A stretch of DNA of 64,000 bases, from NCBI GenBank assembly GCA_951812925.1, contig OX638369.1, positions 20,427,329 to 20,491,328 of the forward strand. Reading direction: 5' to 3'. Shown one piece after another: positions 44,708-55,018 of this stretch. The DNA is from Calliopum simillimum. Its lineage: Eukaryota > Arthropoda > Insecta > Diptera > Lauxaniidae. The notes under the pieces are model-generated. The model was not told the DNA's origin. It searched no databases and worked only from the letters and a program-made list of their open reading frames with translations. Made by a program: the position numbers and the translations under genes. Each line of letters starts with the position of its first letter. Within the stretch, counting starts at the first letter, position 1.

Positions 44708-47700
44708 TGTTACCTACCCCTTAGTCATCGTATCGGAAGTGTCTGTCCGGCATAGCAAGCTCAGTTAATGCGTGGGCGTAGTTGTTCGCCCTTTGACACT
44801 TCCGATCGTAGGACGGACAATAAAAAAAATCTTGTGCCAACGGACACTTTTAGTTTTAATCAAAAGACAGACAAATCACAAAAATACTATGGCGGTAATT
44901 ACATGCAAAAATTTTATTTTGTTCAGGGCCGATGTCATACCCTTTTAGCGTACCCTCCCTTCCATGGTGGCTAATTTTATTTTTTTGAGCCACCCCAAAT
45001 TTTGGACTAATATGTCAGGCACGTAAACCTCTACAAATTGGTCTTTTATCGCAGCATCATTACTCTTTCATTATCCCAGCAGTTCCCCCAAAACGAGTCT
45101 TTAGCCACTCATACCCATTTTTCCAAAACCACAAAAAAAAATCATAAAAGAAAACCGAAAATAATAGCCACAAAAAAAATCAAAGAATCCTTCAAAACAT
45201 TTTTGACGATTTCATAAACTTTTCACTTGAAACCAAAAATGAAGCAAATATAGCACTTTAAAAAAAAAGAATCACACTGAACTCGCTTTTCTTTTCACAA
45301 AAAAAAACTATTTTTTTTTTTGTAGAACACCCTAAATTTTAAGTTTTTTCTTTTAGACAATTTTTTTATTACGAACAAGCGATTACCCTAAGTTTTCCAG
45401 AACTACCAAAATCCGTAAATTTTTAATTAAACGAAAGATGATGAAATTCGTTTGACTGAGTAAATTTTACTTTACAATTTTATTAAAAAAAAATTAAGTT
45501 TTCTTAAATTAGGATTTCGATATTTTTTCTTTTATAGGGCACTTTCATTATATTTCTTAAAATAGAATCAAAAAGAAATTAAACTTTATAATCAGCAGTA
45601 TTAATTTTTAACAAAGCAAAAACATTAACAAACCATAAAATAACAATAATCTCAAAAAAACGAACAAAGAGAAAAAAAAATATTTAATTCTAATACTTAA
45701 ATATAATATAAATACGAAAGCTAGAAATTATTTCTTCTTCTAAACAATTTCAAAAATACTAAATTAACCTATACAACCGAAATTTAGTACCATTTATAAG
45801 GCCTTCAATAAAAAAAAACTTACATATAATTTAATTATGAAATATCCTAATTCCTTTCAAAGAAAAACAACCCTGCCTCGAAAGAGCTCTCTAAAGGGAT
45901 AATGGGGGTTTTCAAAAATTTTAATCTTAATACTCAAAACCAAATTCCTAAAGGTTGTATAAATTTTACAATAAAACAAACTGCACTAAAACAAAACAAA
46001 TTAATCACGATTTGTCTGCAACCAAAATGTCCTCACAATATTAATCAAAAAATTTTTATTCTTTTTTTTTAATCCTTTTAGTTTATTTAATTTTTTTTTT
46101 TTAATTTTTCCGAAATGTTTCTAATTTTAATCTTTTTATTTTTTTTCTTACTAAATTTTCCTAATTTTATTTAAATAAATCCTTTTAAATTATTTCTACT
46201 TTCATTTTTCATTTTTATACCAAATATACGAAAGAAATAAATTTTTTCTATAATAAAGCCACTTAGCTGGTTCTCCTTCAAAGAAAAAAAATACAGGATC
46301 CTCTCAGGTCTCGGTCAGGATCTTTGTTTTCTGATTTTTATGCAGGATTCGTCTATAGCTGCATTTCTTCGTGTACAATTTAATCCCATAGGAAAACTAC
46401 ACATATTTTGAGCCTTTTTTATTGCGTTTTTTTTAACGTCAGAAAATTTAATTTTTTTTTTTTTGTTTCGTTTTAGTTTAAATCATTTTTGTTTTAGGCA
46501 TGAATTTGTTTCGTCACAATGTCCTTCGCGGATCTTTTGTTTATGTGAACACTATTTCTTTTTATTTTAATAAAAATTTTACTTTTAGTTAATAAAATAC
46601 TTTTTTTATTTTTAATTTTTTTTTTTACTCGATCCCGCGTATATAAGCTTCGCGCTCTTGCAATTTAAAAAGTTTATAAAAATGTTTTTATTGATTTATT
46701 TTTTTAAATTTTAAATGTCCTTTTCATTGACTTGGACAATTGCAAGGATTAACTTCACGATTTTACTTTTTTTGGTTTTGAAGGAAATGACGAAACGGTT
46801 TAAATTTAAATACCCGACGATTTATGCTGCTAAAAACTGACTGACTCAATCTTTCAATCGAACTTATTTCATCACCTTCCTTTTCGTTTCAAAAAAAAAA
46901 TCGGGATAAGATGTTGGTAGTTCTGAAAATTACGTGATTGCCTATCGGGTGATCGTAACAGTTCTTGGGGTTAATATCCTTAGCTAAAAGAGCCTTGGAA
47001 TTCAAATTTTTTATACATAGGCTAATGCATTGTAATTTTTTTATAAATAGGTTAAGAATAGCGAGTTTCGTTATTTTTGGCTATGCATAAACTAACCGTA
47101 TTTGAAATTATTTATATTTTTTTTTGCATGAGTTAAATGAAGAAATTTGATTTTCTTTTTTAAAACTTCTCATAAATATTTTTTTATGTCCTTGGCATAC
47201 CAAGGATGTCTTTGACCCCAAATTACCGAAACATTATCTACAGAAAAAATATCTGGAACCGAAAGCGTAATGAAACATATGATTTCCCAACCATGGTATC
47301 AGGAGCGCAGACGCATATGACTGCAACAAAAAGTTCAGTGTGTTTTCTAATTGATCTCAACAAAAAAACTTCTAACTCTTTTGTTTTGATTCTTTCTAAT
47401 GCAATGCACACGTACACGGATCATTGCAATTTGACCGTCGCGTGTGTGTATGTGTGTATTAGTGCAATAAAAAAAACCTTTTGGTTATGGCCTCGCTCAT
47501 TGTTTACATTTTTTTTTTTTGCAGACTTTTTTGTTTTGCTTGTTTTTTTGTTTTTACCCCACACAGTTTTTTTTAACATAGTTTTTAACTACTAAGCATA
47601 TAAAAGAAATTTTTGGGCAATAACAACAACAACATGGCATATGCAAAATTGACTGCACATATGTTATGAAGAATTAATCTGCTGTTCATTCTTCTTTGTG

Positions 47701-47783
47701 GCAAATTAGTATCTTTTACTTAAGTTAAGATACGGTTTATCGATATGTATGAATTTTTTAAAATGCGACAGACACACGCTACA
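44708..47783 (-). repeat. 5' LTR (element sense), 3076 bp
   Basis: A near-identical direct repeat of 35192-38269. In element sense a TATATA motif at 46640-46645, inside AAGCTTATATACGCGGG, is the most plausible TATA box. The two LTRs differ, for example, at an A/C change near 45432 and in T-run lengths near 46150 and 46620. Confidence 0.95.
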
Positions 47784-48026
47784 TGTTCCATGTTTAGGAG
47801 ATATTTTGTCAAAAGTCCAGATTTTGGGGGAAATTTCGTTATGAAAAATATTTATTTCGTTTTGAAAATTGGAATTTTTTTTTTTCGGCTACAAAAGGTA
47901 ACATATTCCATTTAGGGGAAATTTCGTCAAAAAACCAAAATTTAGGGGAAATCTCGTGCAATCTGGGGGAAAATAGGAGAACCTACCTGTCAACACTGAA
48001 CAGATCTCAAATATTCTAGTCTAATA

Positions 48027-49682
48027 GGGCTATTCTGGCTAAGACAGCAGAAAGTCTTTCTGAATACATGTCAGAATTACTTTCTAAGATTCCCGAAGAC
48101 ATTCGGTATTCTGGCGCAGAAATCTTTTAGAAAAAGCTCATAAATTCACCACATAAAAGCTTTCGAGGTGAACCTGTCAAATTGTGCAAACTAACATGGT
48201 TGAATTGCTCTGGTTGCAGCGATAACAAATGCTGCTTCTTCTTAAACTACGAAAATGTCAAAATTCTTTGTTTTGATTATAGACTTTTGACAGATAGCAA
48301 GGCAAGATGCCGGGTTACATTTTTTATTTTGACATGCAAAATAAGTTCTTCCTGCGCGCCGCCATATAATATTGTGCAGAAATTGTTGCTATATGTTTTT
48401 ACACAAACTTTTCTTTTCTTTTGTAACTATTAGAACAAATATTAAACCAAAATAGTTATAATTTTGTTTTTCCCTTTATCATTATCACTCATACAAACAA
48501 AAATTTAACAACTGCCAAATCTTAGGCAACAATTTTACTTTAAAAACTGTTGTTGTTTTTTTTATATTTTTTTTTGCCCAAATAAGGCTCTCAAAATTAA
48601 TTACAACAACAGCAACAGAAAGTTCTGGTCAAATCTACTTTCGGAGATATAGCCATCGGAAGATCGGGATATAGCTTTTATGAAAACCAGTAAAAGTTCA
48701 GAATCCCTTAATGGATTTCAATAATATTGGTGTCATATGAAAGGTATTTTAACTGGCTATAAAAACGAAATGCAAAAGTTTTAAATCCGAGTCATGGTTT
48801 TGGAGATATGGCGAATTTTCGAAAATTTTTACCAGTTTTTTTGTTTTTAATGCACTATTTTTCCAAAAATGTCTTATTAACAAAAACGGCATATGAAAGG
48901 TAATTTAATAAGCTACAATACTGAACAAAAAAATTTTCTAAATCTTGCTCGTAGTTTTCGAGATAATACGATTTTTCTGAAATTTGGGCTGATTTTTTTT
49001 CCCACAGTAATTTGGCATAAGAGTAGGAGTAAGTGGGCGGCTTCGGCTGCAGCTCCGGATTTAAAACTCCCAGAAATCCAATACCGGCTTCACGGCGGTC
49101 TTCGACCGCGAATCAGTCTATAATATATCCATCAAATAGTTTGCTAGCAAAATTCCAAATTTCCGTTGTTGTTGTTCATGAAAATTTCTTTGGCTTACTT
49201 TTTTGTTTTCCTATAAAAAAATGTGCTAATGAAGGAAATGAGGTATAAATTGCATATCAAATCGAATGAAATTGATTAGGATTTCATAATTTGTTACAAA
49301 AACTATAGGTTAATAAGACATTTTTTGGAAAAATAGTGCTTTAAAATAAAAACTGGTCAAAATTTTTGAAAATACGCCATATCTCGAAAATGTTGACTCG
49401 GATTTAAAATTTTTGTAAAACAGTTTTGTAGTGTGTTAAAATACCTTTCATATGCCACCAATATTATCAAAATCCAGCCAAGGGTTCCGAACTTATATTG
49501 GTTTTCATTAAAGCTATATCCCGATCTTTCGATGGCTATATCTCCGAAAGTAGATCCGACCAGACATTTTTGATTATATTTTCTTTCTTAAAATTAAAAG
49601 TTTAATAAGCGAAATTAGGTTTTGAAAGAAAATATTAACAGTCGATAATCTAACATTAAGCCCAGCTGTTTTATGATAGCCC
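48027..49682. mobile_element. GGGCTATTCTGG element, copy B
   Basis: It is inverted relative to copy A: GGGCTATTCTGGCTAAGACA starts at 48027 after TA, the 83-codon frame is at 48182-48433 (plus), and the internal GATATAGCC unit spans about 48640-49560. The right end is shortened; CAGCTGTTTTATGA runs directly into TAGCCC, followed by TA. Copy C begins six bases later. Confidence 0.68.
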
Positions 49683-49689
49683 TATAATA

Positions 49690-50500
49690 GGGCTATTCTG
49701 GCGACAGTATTAGAGCTGTCAAACAGCTCACCACAGTATTCACTGCTACGAAAGTAGCAACGTTTTTATAGCCAGTTAAAATACCTTTCATATGACACCA
49801 ATATTATTAAAATCCATTAAGGGATTCTGAACTTTTACTGGTTTTCATAAAAGCTATATCCCGATCTTCCGATGGCTATATCTCCGAAAGTAGATTTGAC
49901 CAGAACTTTCTGTTGCTGTTGTTGTAATTAATTTTGAGAGCCCTATTTGGGCAAAAAAAATATAAAAAAAACAACAACAGTTTTTAAAGTAAAATTGTTG
50001 CCTAAGATTTGGCAGTTGTTAAATTTTTGTTTGTATGAGTGATAATGATAAAGGGAAAAACAAAATTATAACTATTTTGGTTTAATATTTGTTCTAATAG
50101 TTACAAAAGAAAAGATAAGTTTGTGTAAAAACATATAGCAACAATTTCTGCACAATATTATATGGCGGCGCGCAGGAAGAACTTATTTTGCATGTCAAAA
50201 TAAAAAATGTAACCCGGCATCTTGCCTTGCTATCTGTCAAAAGTCTATAATCAAAACAAAGAATTTTGACATTTTCGTAGTTTAAGAAGAAGCAGCATTT
50301 GTTATCGCTGCAACCAGAGCAATTCAACCATGTTAGTTTGCACAATTTGACAGGTTCACCTCGAAAGCTTTTATGTGGTGAATTTATGAGCTTTTTCTAA
50401 AAGATTTCTGCGCCAGAATACCGAATGTCTTCGGGAATCTTAGAAAGTAATTCTGACATGTATTCAGAAAGACTTTCTGCTGTCTTAGCCAGAATAGCCC
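49690..50500. mobile_element. GGGCTATTCTGG element, copy C, internally deleted
   Basis: Same orientation as copy A. The first 80 bases match A's left end to GTAGCAACG, then the sequence jumps to the part of A that starts near 25955 and follows it to the right end. The 83-codon frame is at 50094-50345 (minus). TA flanks both ends (49688-49689 and 50501-50502). Confidence 0.7.
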
Positions 50501-50778
50501 TATAAATTACGAAATGTAGAGGACGTTCTAACTGGTAGCAGTGCTGCCACCTACCTCTCGTACAAGCAAAATACTGTAGTGTAGGGTATTTAATTTTTGG
50601 CCAGGCCAAAGGTAACACCCTTACTAGTTTTATTCTTTTTTCTTTTTTTTTTCTTTCAACTCTATTGTTTGGGACTACTGTAGTGCTAACGGTTTCCAAA
50701 ATATTTTTAGTTTAATCGAGTAAAGTGTTGCGATAACCAACAAAGTCATTAAATTAATTAAAATCAAAATTAAGAAAA

Positions 50779-51096
50779 ATGAATACAAATCGGCGTTATA
50801 GTTTAGACCTTGATCCAGAATTTGAAAAAATGCTTCATTCTGTACGAAATGAAATACTTGGATCGAAATCAAATGATTCACACAAATCAAATGAGAAAAT
50901 GAATGACTCTGGACATGGTAACTCAACTGAAATAATAGATTTAACTGAAACTTTACCACCAATAATAGATACGGATTCACCGTGCACGCCACGTAACAAT
51001 ATGGGAAAACCGCCAATACTTCAAAGTTATCGCCTCTGCAACTATAAGCATGCTAACAAATCACCAATTCACACAATTGAAAGTTTTGCCAAGTAG
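50779..51096 (+). CDS. Unrecognised 105-residue protein with SUMO-interaction-like motif
   Basis: I do not recognise the family. The frame is intact, starts in good context (AAAAATGA) and ends shortly before AATAAATAAA near 51188. The N-terminus MNTNRRYSLDLDPEFEKMLH could form an amphipathic helix. The middle is Ser/Asn-rich and includes TEIIDLTETLPP, a textbook SUMO-interacting core (IIDLT with acidic flanks). DTDSPCTPRNN holds two Ser/Thr-Pro sites. The region upstream is free of element copies and may be its promoter. A single exon is assumed; a longer spliced form is possible. Confidence 0.55.
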   Translation: MNTNRRYSLDLDPEFEKMLHSVRNEILGSKSNDSHKSNEKMNDSGHGNSTEIIDLTETLPPIIDTDSPCTPRNNMGKPPILQSYRLCNYKHANKSPIHTIESFAK

Positions 51097-51839
51097 CTCG
51101 GACTATTAATGTACTGTTTTGTTTTAAATTTATTTTTTTCATATTCAAAAAGATGATGAACTGTTTTTTTTTTTCGTTTGACTTATTAAATAAATAAAAA
51201 AAAAAATTTCCGAAATCTGCGTGATTTTATTTATTTATTTCAAATATTTAGCAAAGTTAATTTACTAAATATGTTAAGAGGAGTTGGGCAGCTAGGCCAT
51301 TACACCCCAATAGATTAACAAAATTTTATGCAAATAAGAACATTTATCGGTATATCTTGTTGAATTTAATAATTTAAGTTTTTTTTCCCACAACAGAAAT
51401 CTATTTTGCTTATCATTGTCACACTTACCCCAACTTTGATCATATTTTACATCTCCACTTGATCTCCCTTAATAATCCAAATTCAAAGCTTTTGCTTCAC
51501 TCTGAGCCTTGAGGATAAAAAATTTTTGGATTTCCGGGAGCCAGATTAAGTTATTGCATTTGTCAATTTTGCAGATATCGAAGTTCAGAAGTCGACTTAT
51601 CTTTGAAGGTCGTTTTAATTGAAGGATTAGTAATTGTATAAAATGACTTTAATTTGTATTTCTGATTTTAGAAATAAGGGCAAAAGCCTTTAAGGTGCTA
51701 TTAAAAACGCCTTAATCGTTAAGTTTAAATAATGTTACCGACCATAGATCAATAATTAAAGATTCTTAGAATGACAGATCTGGAGCGGTAATTTATAATG
51801 AAAAATAAACCAATAAACAGACACGGGGTGTTTTGCATT
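51097..51839. other. AT-rich intergenic region
   Basis: The first 100 bases are probably 3' UTR of the 105-residue gene. Nothing else was recognised. Confidence 0.4.
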
Positions 51840-52285
51840 AAATTTTATTTTTCACTTCATTTATTGCTAGTGAAAAAATGTTAAATATTGATTCTTGAGA
51901 AAGTTATCGACTGTTAGTGAAAAATCTTTCGCTATCAGAAAATTCACTTATTTTCAAAAAATTTATTTGATGGTAATGAAAAATGAACCATTATCACTAA
52001 ATCTATTGAAAATTTATTTCATTGAATTCAATAAGACTTTAATGAAAAGATTGGATAAATTCAATGAAACTTTAATGGAATTTTCGTTTAAGTTTCATTA
52101 AATTTAATAGAACACATTTTCACTATCATTGACTTTAATGAAACATTATTTAAAATTTTATTAACAAGTTTCAATAAATTCAATGAAAGTGAAAATTGGT
52201 TCCATTAAAATTGATGAAACTTTAATAAAAAAAATTAATGAAAGCTTCCATTAAAGTTTCATTAAATTCAACAAATCACCATCAA
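51840..52285. repeat. Degenerate TTAATGAAACTTTAATGAAA repeats in both orientations
   Basis: Variants of AATGAAACTTTAATG and its reverse complement CATTAAAGTTTCATT recur about fifteen times, together with short GTGAAAAAT/ATTTTTCAC motifs. The arrangement suggests an old inverted-repeat or satellite-like element. Confidence 0.5.
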
Positions 52286-52286
52286 G

Positions 52287-52550
52287 TCAAAAAACTTTCC
52301 GCGTTTTCTTAGATGGTGCAGATGATATGCGCATCTTTAAGCCGCTTGCACTTCTCGGAGTAACAACTAGTTTCTTTTGATGCGCTGATACGTTGTGCTG
52401 CCTTTTTCTTGCAGTTTGTGGTCTAGCTGTGTATGATCGTGATTTAGCTGTTTGTGGTCTTGCTGTTTTCACTGGTCTGAGCATTTCTTCATCATCAGAT
52501 GAAAATGATGTTTGTGATTGTGTATATTTGTGTTTAAGGGGGGCTTCTCA
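52287..52550 (-). CDS. Possible last exon of a basic protein
   Basis: I do not recognise the gene. From about 52546 the minus strand is open to a stop at 52287. It reads a short acidic patch (SFSSDDEEM), two TARPQTA repeats, and a very basic tail (PRSASGLKMRISS, KKTRKVF). Base composition is less AT-rich than around it. A Met at 52484 could start a 65-residue protein, but the open frame before it suggests an exon whose upstream part I could not find. Confidence 0.35.
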
Positions 52551-53427
52551 TGTAAAATTTTCAAAAAAAAATTTTTTTTTTTTTTTCATAGGTTGATAGA
52601 ATAACGTCTTGGGAGTATATTCCCAAAGTTTCATGACTCAACTCTAAATATTATGGAAAATATGATTGATTGAACCAGCGCGCTCGGGCGCGCTTTGTAT
52701 GTGAAACTCAAACTTTAAATCGTTTTTTCTCAAAACTATGGTTTTAAAATCGCGGTACACGATTGCGAAAAAACTACTTAACCGATTTTTGATTTCTAAA
52801 AAGTGTTTTGCAGATTATAAATTGAACGAGTGCATGAATGTCTGAAATTGTGGAAAAAAAGTTATTTTATACACTTTTTAGCCCCATTTAGCGACAAAAA
52901 ATGACGAAAAAATAGCACTTTCTTTTCAAGACGTGATTTCAATATTGTAGAATCGAATTTTTTGGAGTTGCAGACATTCATGCACTCAGGGGAACCATGC
53001 TGAATAATAAAAAAATTTTGTTTTTTGTTTCAGATAAAAACTTTGGGCTCCACAATGTACCGCGATAAATTCGACGTGGGCGACATTTAATAAGTCCGCC
53101 ATTTTGTCATTTTAGTTTTTGAAAAAATGCTTTTTTTATAGTTCAAACATGTTTTTAAATATCCCAGTTGCAAAAGCCAGCATGCATGCTTTGTAGCATT
53201 CATGAATCATGCAAACATTTCGTAGCAATATGGAAGATTTAAGGAAAAAAAGTCTCAAATTTATTCAAATTACTTAAACCTGATTTTGAAAACAATTTTC
53301 ATCTTAAAATCAGATATATGAAAATACGATAGAAAATCAAATAACATAAAACTCCTTTTGATATTCTTTTGTACTCCTGAATCATGTTTAACTTGAGTTT
53401 TTATATGAAGTGAAGTCAACATTTTTC
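52551..53427. other. Unassigned sequence upstream of the 99-residue gene
   Basis: It holds a GCGCGCTCGGGCGCGC palindrome near 52679-52694 and AT-rich stretches. From about 53164, CCCAGTTGCAAAA...AGCATTCATGAATCATGC is an inverted relative of sequence at 54533-54587. No convincing frame was seen. Confidence 0.4.
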
Positions 53428-54081
53428 ATGTCACAAAAAATAAAAACAAAAATAAATCGATCAGACGCTAAAGGCGATTTCCTCCATAATATCAATAGTA
53501 AGGATTGTAATACGATAGTAAATGATATAGCGCTTATAAATCTCAATCGCAGAATGGATTTCAAAGGTAAACTTCCAGGAGATTCGTTTAGTATCTTTGG
53601 CAGAGTGTAATATGATGTTAATAAATTTATTTTTAGAGCATATCAGAGCTATAGCAATATCAGAAACATTAAAAACTAATTATCCAAGCGAGTATTTTGC
53701 TTCGGATTACGGTCATACGGAAAATGGTAAGATTTGAATGTGTTTGGAATATATTGTTGATTCTCTTGTGATATTTGAGATGGTTATTTTGACTAAGTCC
53801 ATTAAAGTGCAAAAGTAATGTCATATACAGCATGTGCCATAATAATAGGCCCAATTTTATTCTTTTCCAACAAAATGGCAGCCTATTCATGTTATAACAT
53901 TTCTTTTGCTATAGAATGGACTTAGGCCACTTTCAAAATAACCGGCTCATTTAATTATTATTCTCAAGCCACTTTTTGAAATTCCGCAAAATATTTATTG
54001 TATTTCACAGGCTCTACTTCTGATGTCCTAAAACGTGCAAATACATATATCACCAATATATCACATTTTCTCCGAGGGTAA
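53428..54081 (+). CDS. Unrecognised 99-residue protein, three exons
   Basis: I do not recognise the family. Exons 53428-53566, 53637-53726 and 54011-54081 join in phase with GTAAAC and GTAAGA donors and TTTTTAG and TTTCACAG acceptors. The product starts MSQKIKTKINRSDAKGDF. The C-terminal half looks helical and conserved in style: MDFKEHIRAIAISETLKTNY, PSEYFASDYGH, TSDVLKRANTYITNISHFLRG. Three clean junctions in a short gene argue for a real gene. Intron 2 holds a MITE (53777-53947). Confidence 0.6.
53777..53947. mobile_element. MITE, GAGATGGTTATTTTGA ends
   Basis: GAGATGGTTATTTTGA and its inverted partner GAGCCGGTTATTTTGA bracket 171 bp. An AAGTCCATT...GCAAAAGTAATG block is mirrored. It is related to the 32298-32521 element and lies in intron 2 of the 99-residue gene. 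Confidence 0.65.
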
Positions 54082-54219
54082 AGAGTTTCATGATTCTTGT
54101 TGAGAAGATCCTGCTGGTGCTGACATTATTTTTTTTATTACAACGAAACAATGTCAATAATAACTATTAATACAAATATTTATAACGACAATTCTAACCT
54201 AGCTTTTTAAATGTAAATA

Positions 54220-54590
54220 GGGTTGCCATGAAACAATCGTTCAAAAGCATGAATGAATCATGTATGGAAAAGAAAGCATGAAGAAGTTGTCTTTTAGCTA
54301 CAGTGAATCATGTGTAGTAGGGTTGTCATGAAACAATTGTTCGAAACCATGACAGAATCATGGATAGTATAGAATAGAAAATATGATATATGTGTTCTAG
54401 AGCATGAGCAAATCATGAATAGAAAACATGATTCTAGCATTCCAGATCATTTTTTGAGCATGCATGATTTCCTATGACATGCCTATACAAAAAAGAAACG
54501 AACGAGCATTTAGGACGGCATGCAAGCACCCCAGAGGCATGATTCATGCTTCTATCATGTTTATTTTTGCAACTGGGAACTTACAAAATA
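54220..54590. repeat. Cluster of GCATGAATCATG-type motifs
   Basis: Short variants of GCATGAATCATG and AGGGTTGTCATGAAACAAT recur irregularly, about eight times. The right end, GCATGATTCATGC...TTTTTGCAACTGGGA, is an inverted relative of 53164-53215. Confidence 0.5.
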
Positions 54591-54653
54591 TCACACACAC
54601 ATCTTTTAAGCTTGGTTGCAGATTCAAAATTATTTGTAGATTCAAAAATATTA

Positions 54654-54780
54654 AGGGGATTCCCGAAAACATGTAAAAGCCTCAAAAACCTCGTAAAACT
54701 GCCAATTTACGTATTGATTTTGACAACTTTTACGAGTTTACGAGGTTTTCGAGACTTTTACACGTTTTCAGGAAATCCCT
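54654..54780. mobile_element. Palindromic mini-element, second copy of the 31486 family
   Basis: AGGGGATTCCCGAAAACATG at the left is mirrored by CACGTTTTCAGGAAATCCCT at the right. The shared GTAAAAGCCTCAAAAACCTC core identifies it as a relative of 31486-31599. Confidence 0.7.
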
Positions 54781-54842
54781 CATCCTGCATAGTCGCTGTT
54801 CTTTCTTTTCCACATGATCAGGTCGTATTTGAATTGATTTTT

Positions 54843-55018
54843 TCAGACTAGCCCATTCATTTTATTCTTTATTCTTTGTAAGCAAAATCTTGAAAAAAAA
54901 CGATTGAGTATTTTCACTAAAATTTTACCTACCTTATACTTTCACCAATAATATCTTCACAATCCGCATATGATTTTTCCTCTTCGGGGTTAAATGATGG
55001 TTTTTCTAATTTTATCAT
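54843..55018 (-). CDS. Possible two-exon small protein (43 residues)
   Basis: I do not recognise it. Exon 1 (54933-55018) reads MIKLEKPSFNPEEEKSYADC and on to GESI before GTAGGT. Exon 2 (54843-54888) follows TTTTTTTTCAAG and ends FCLQRIKNKMNGLV and a stop. The intron would be 44 bp, shorter than most fly introns. Exon 1 may instead splice to a distant exon, for example toward 52550. Confidence 0.35.

Larger units (their letters stand above)
35188..47787 (-). mobile_element. Ty3/Gypsy LTR retrotransposon, nearly complete
   Basis: The element itself spans 35192-47783, 12,592 bp. The 4-bp duplication TGTT lies at 35188-35191 and 47784-47787. LTRs are 35192-38269 (3' LTR in element sense) and 44708-47783 (5' LTR), starting TGTAGCG and ending GGTAACA in element sense. 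They differ by only a few bases and homopolymer-length changes. gag and pol are open, with a slippery site between them. No env frame exists; only about 410 bases separate pol from the 3' LTR. The very long LTRs, tRNA-Lys primer site and Gag CCHC layout recall the Osvaldo/Ulysses group; that placement is inferred. Confidence 0.9.
34617..47998. mobile_element. hAT-like element remnant, split by the LTR retrotransposon
   Basis: The left end AAGTGTTGCCAGGTTAGG and the right end, inverted, CAGTGTTGACAGGTAGG form short terminal repeats of hAT type. Only 34617-35191 and 47788-47998 belong to the element, about 0.79 kb. Near the left end a hAT dimerisation domain is left. AGGGGATTT/AGGGGAAAT-like subterminal repeats occur near both ends. 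No 8-bp duplication is readable. The 12.6-kb retrotransposon lies between the halves. Confidence 0.65.
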
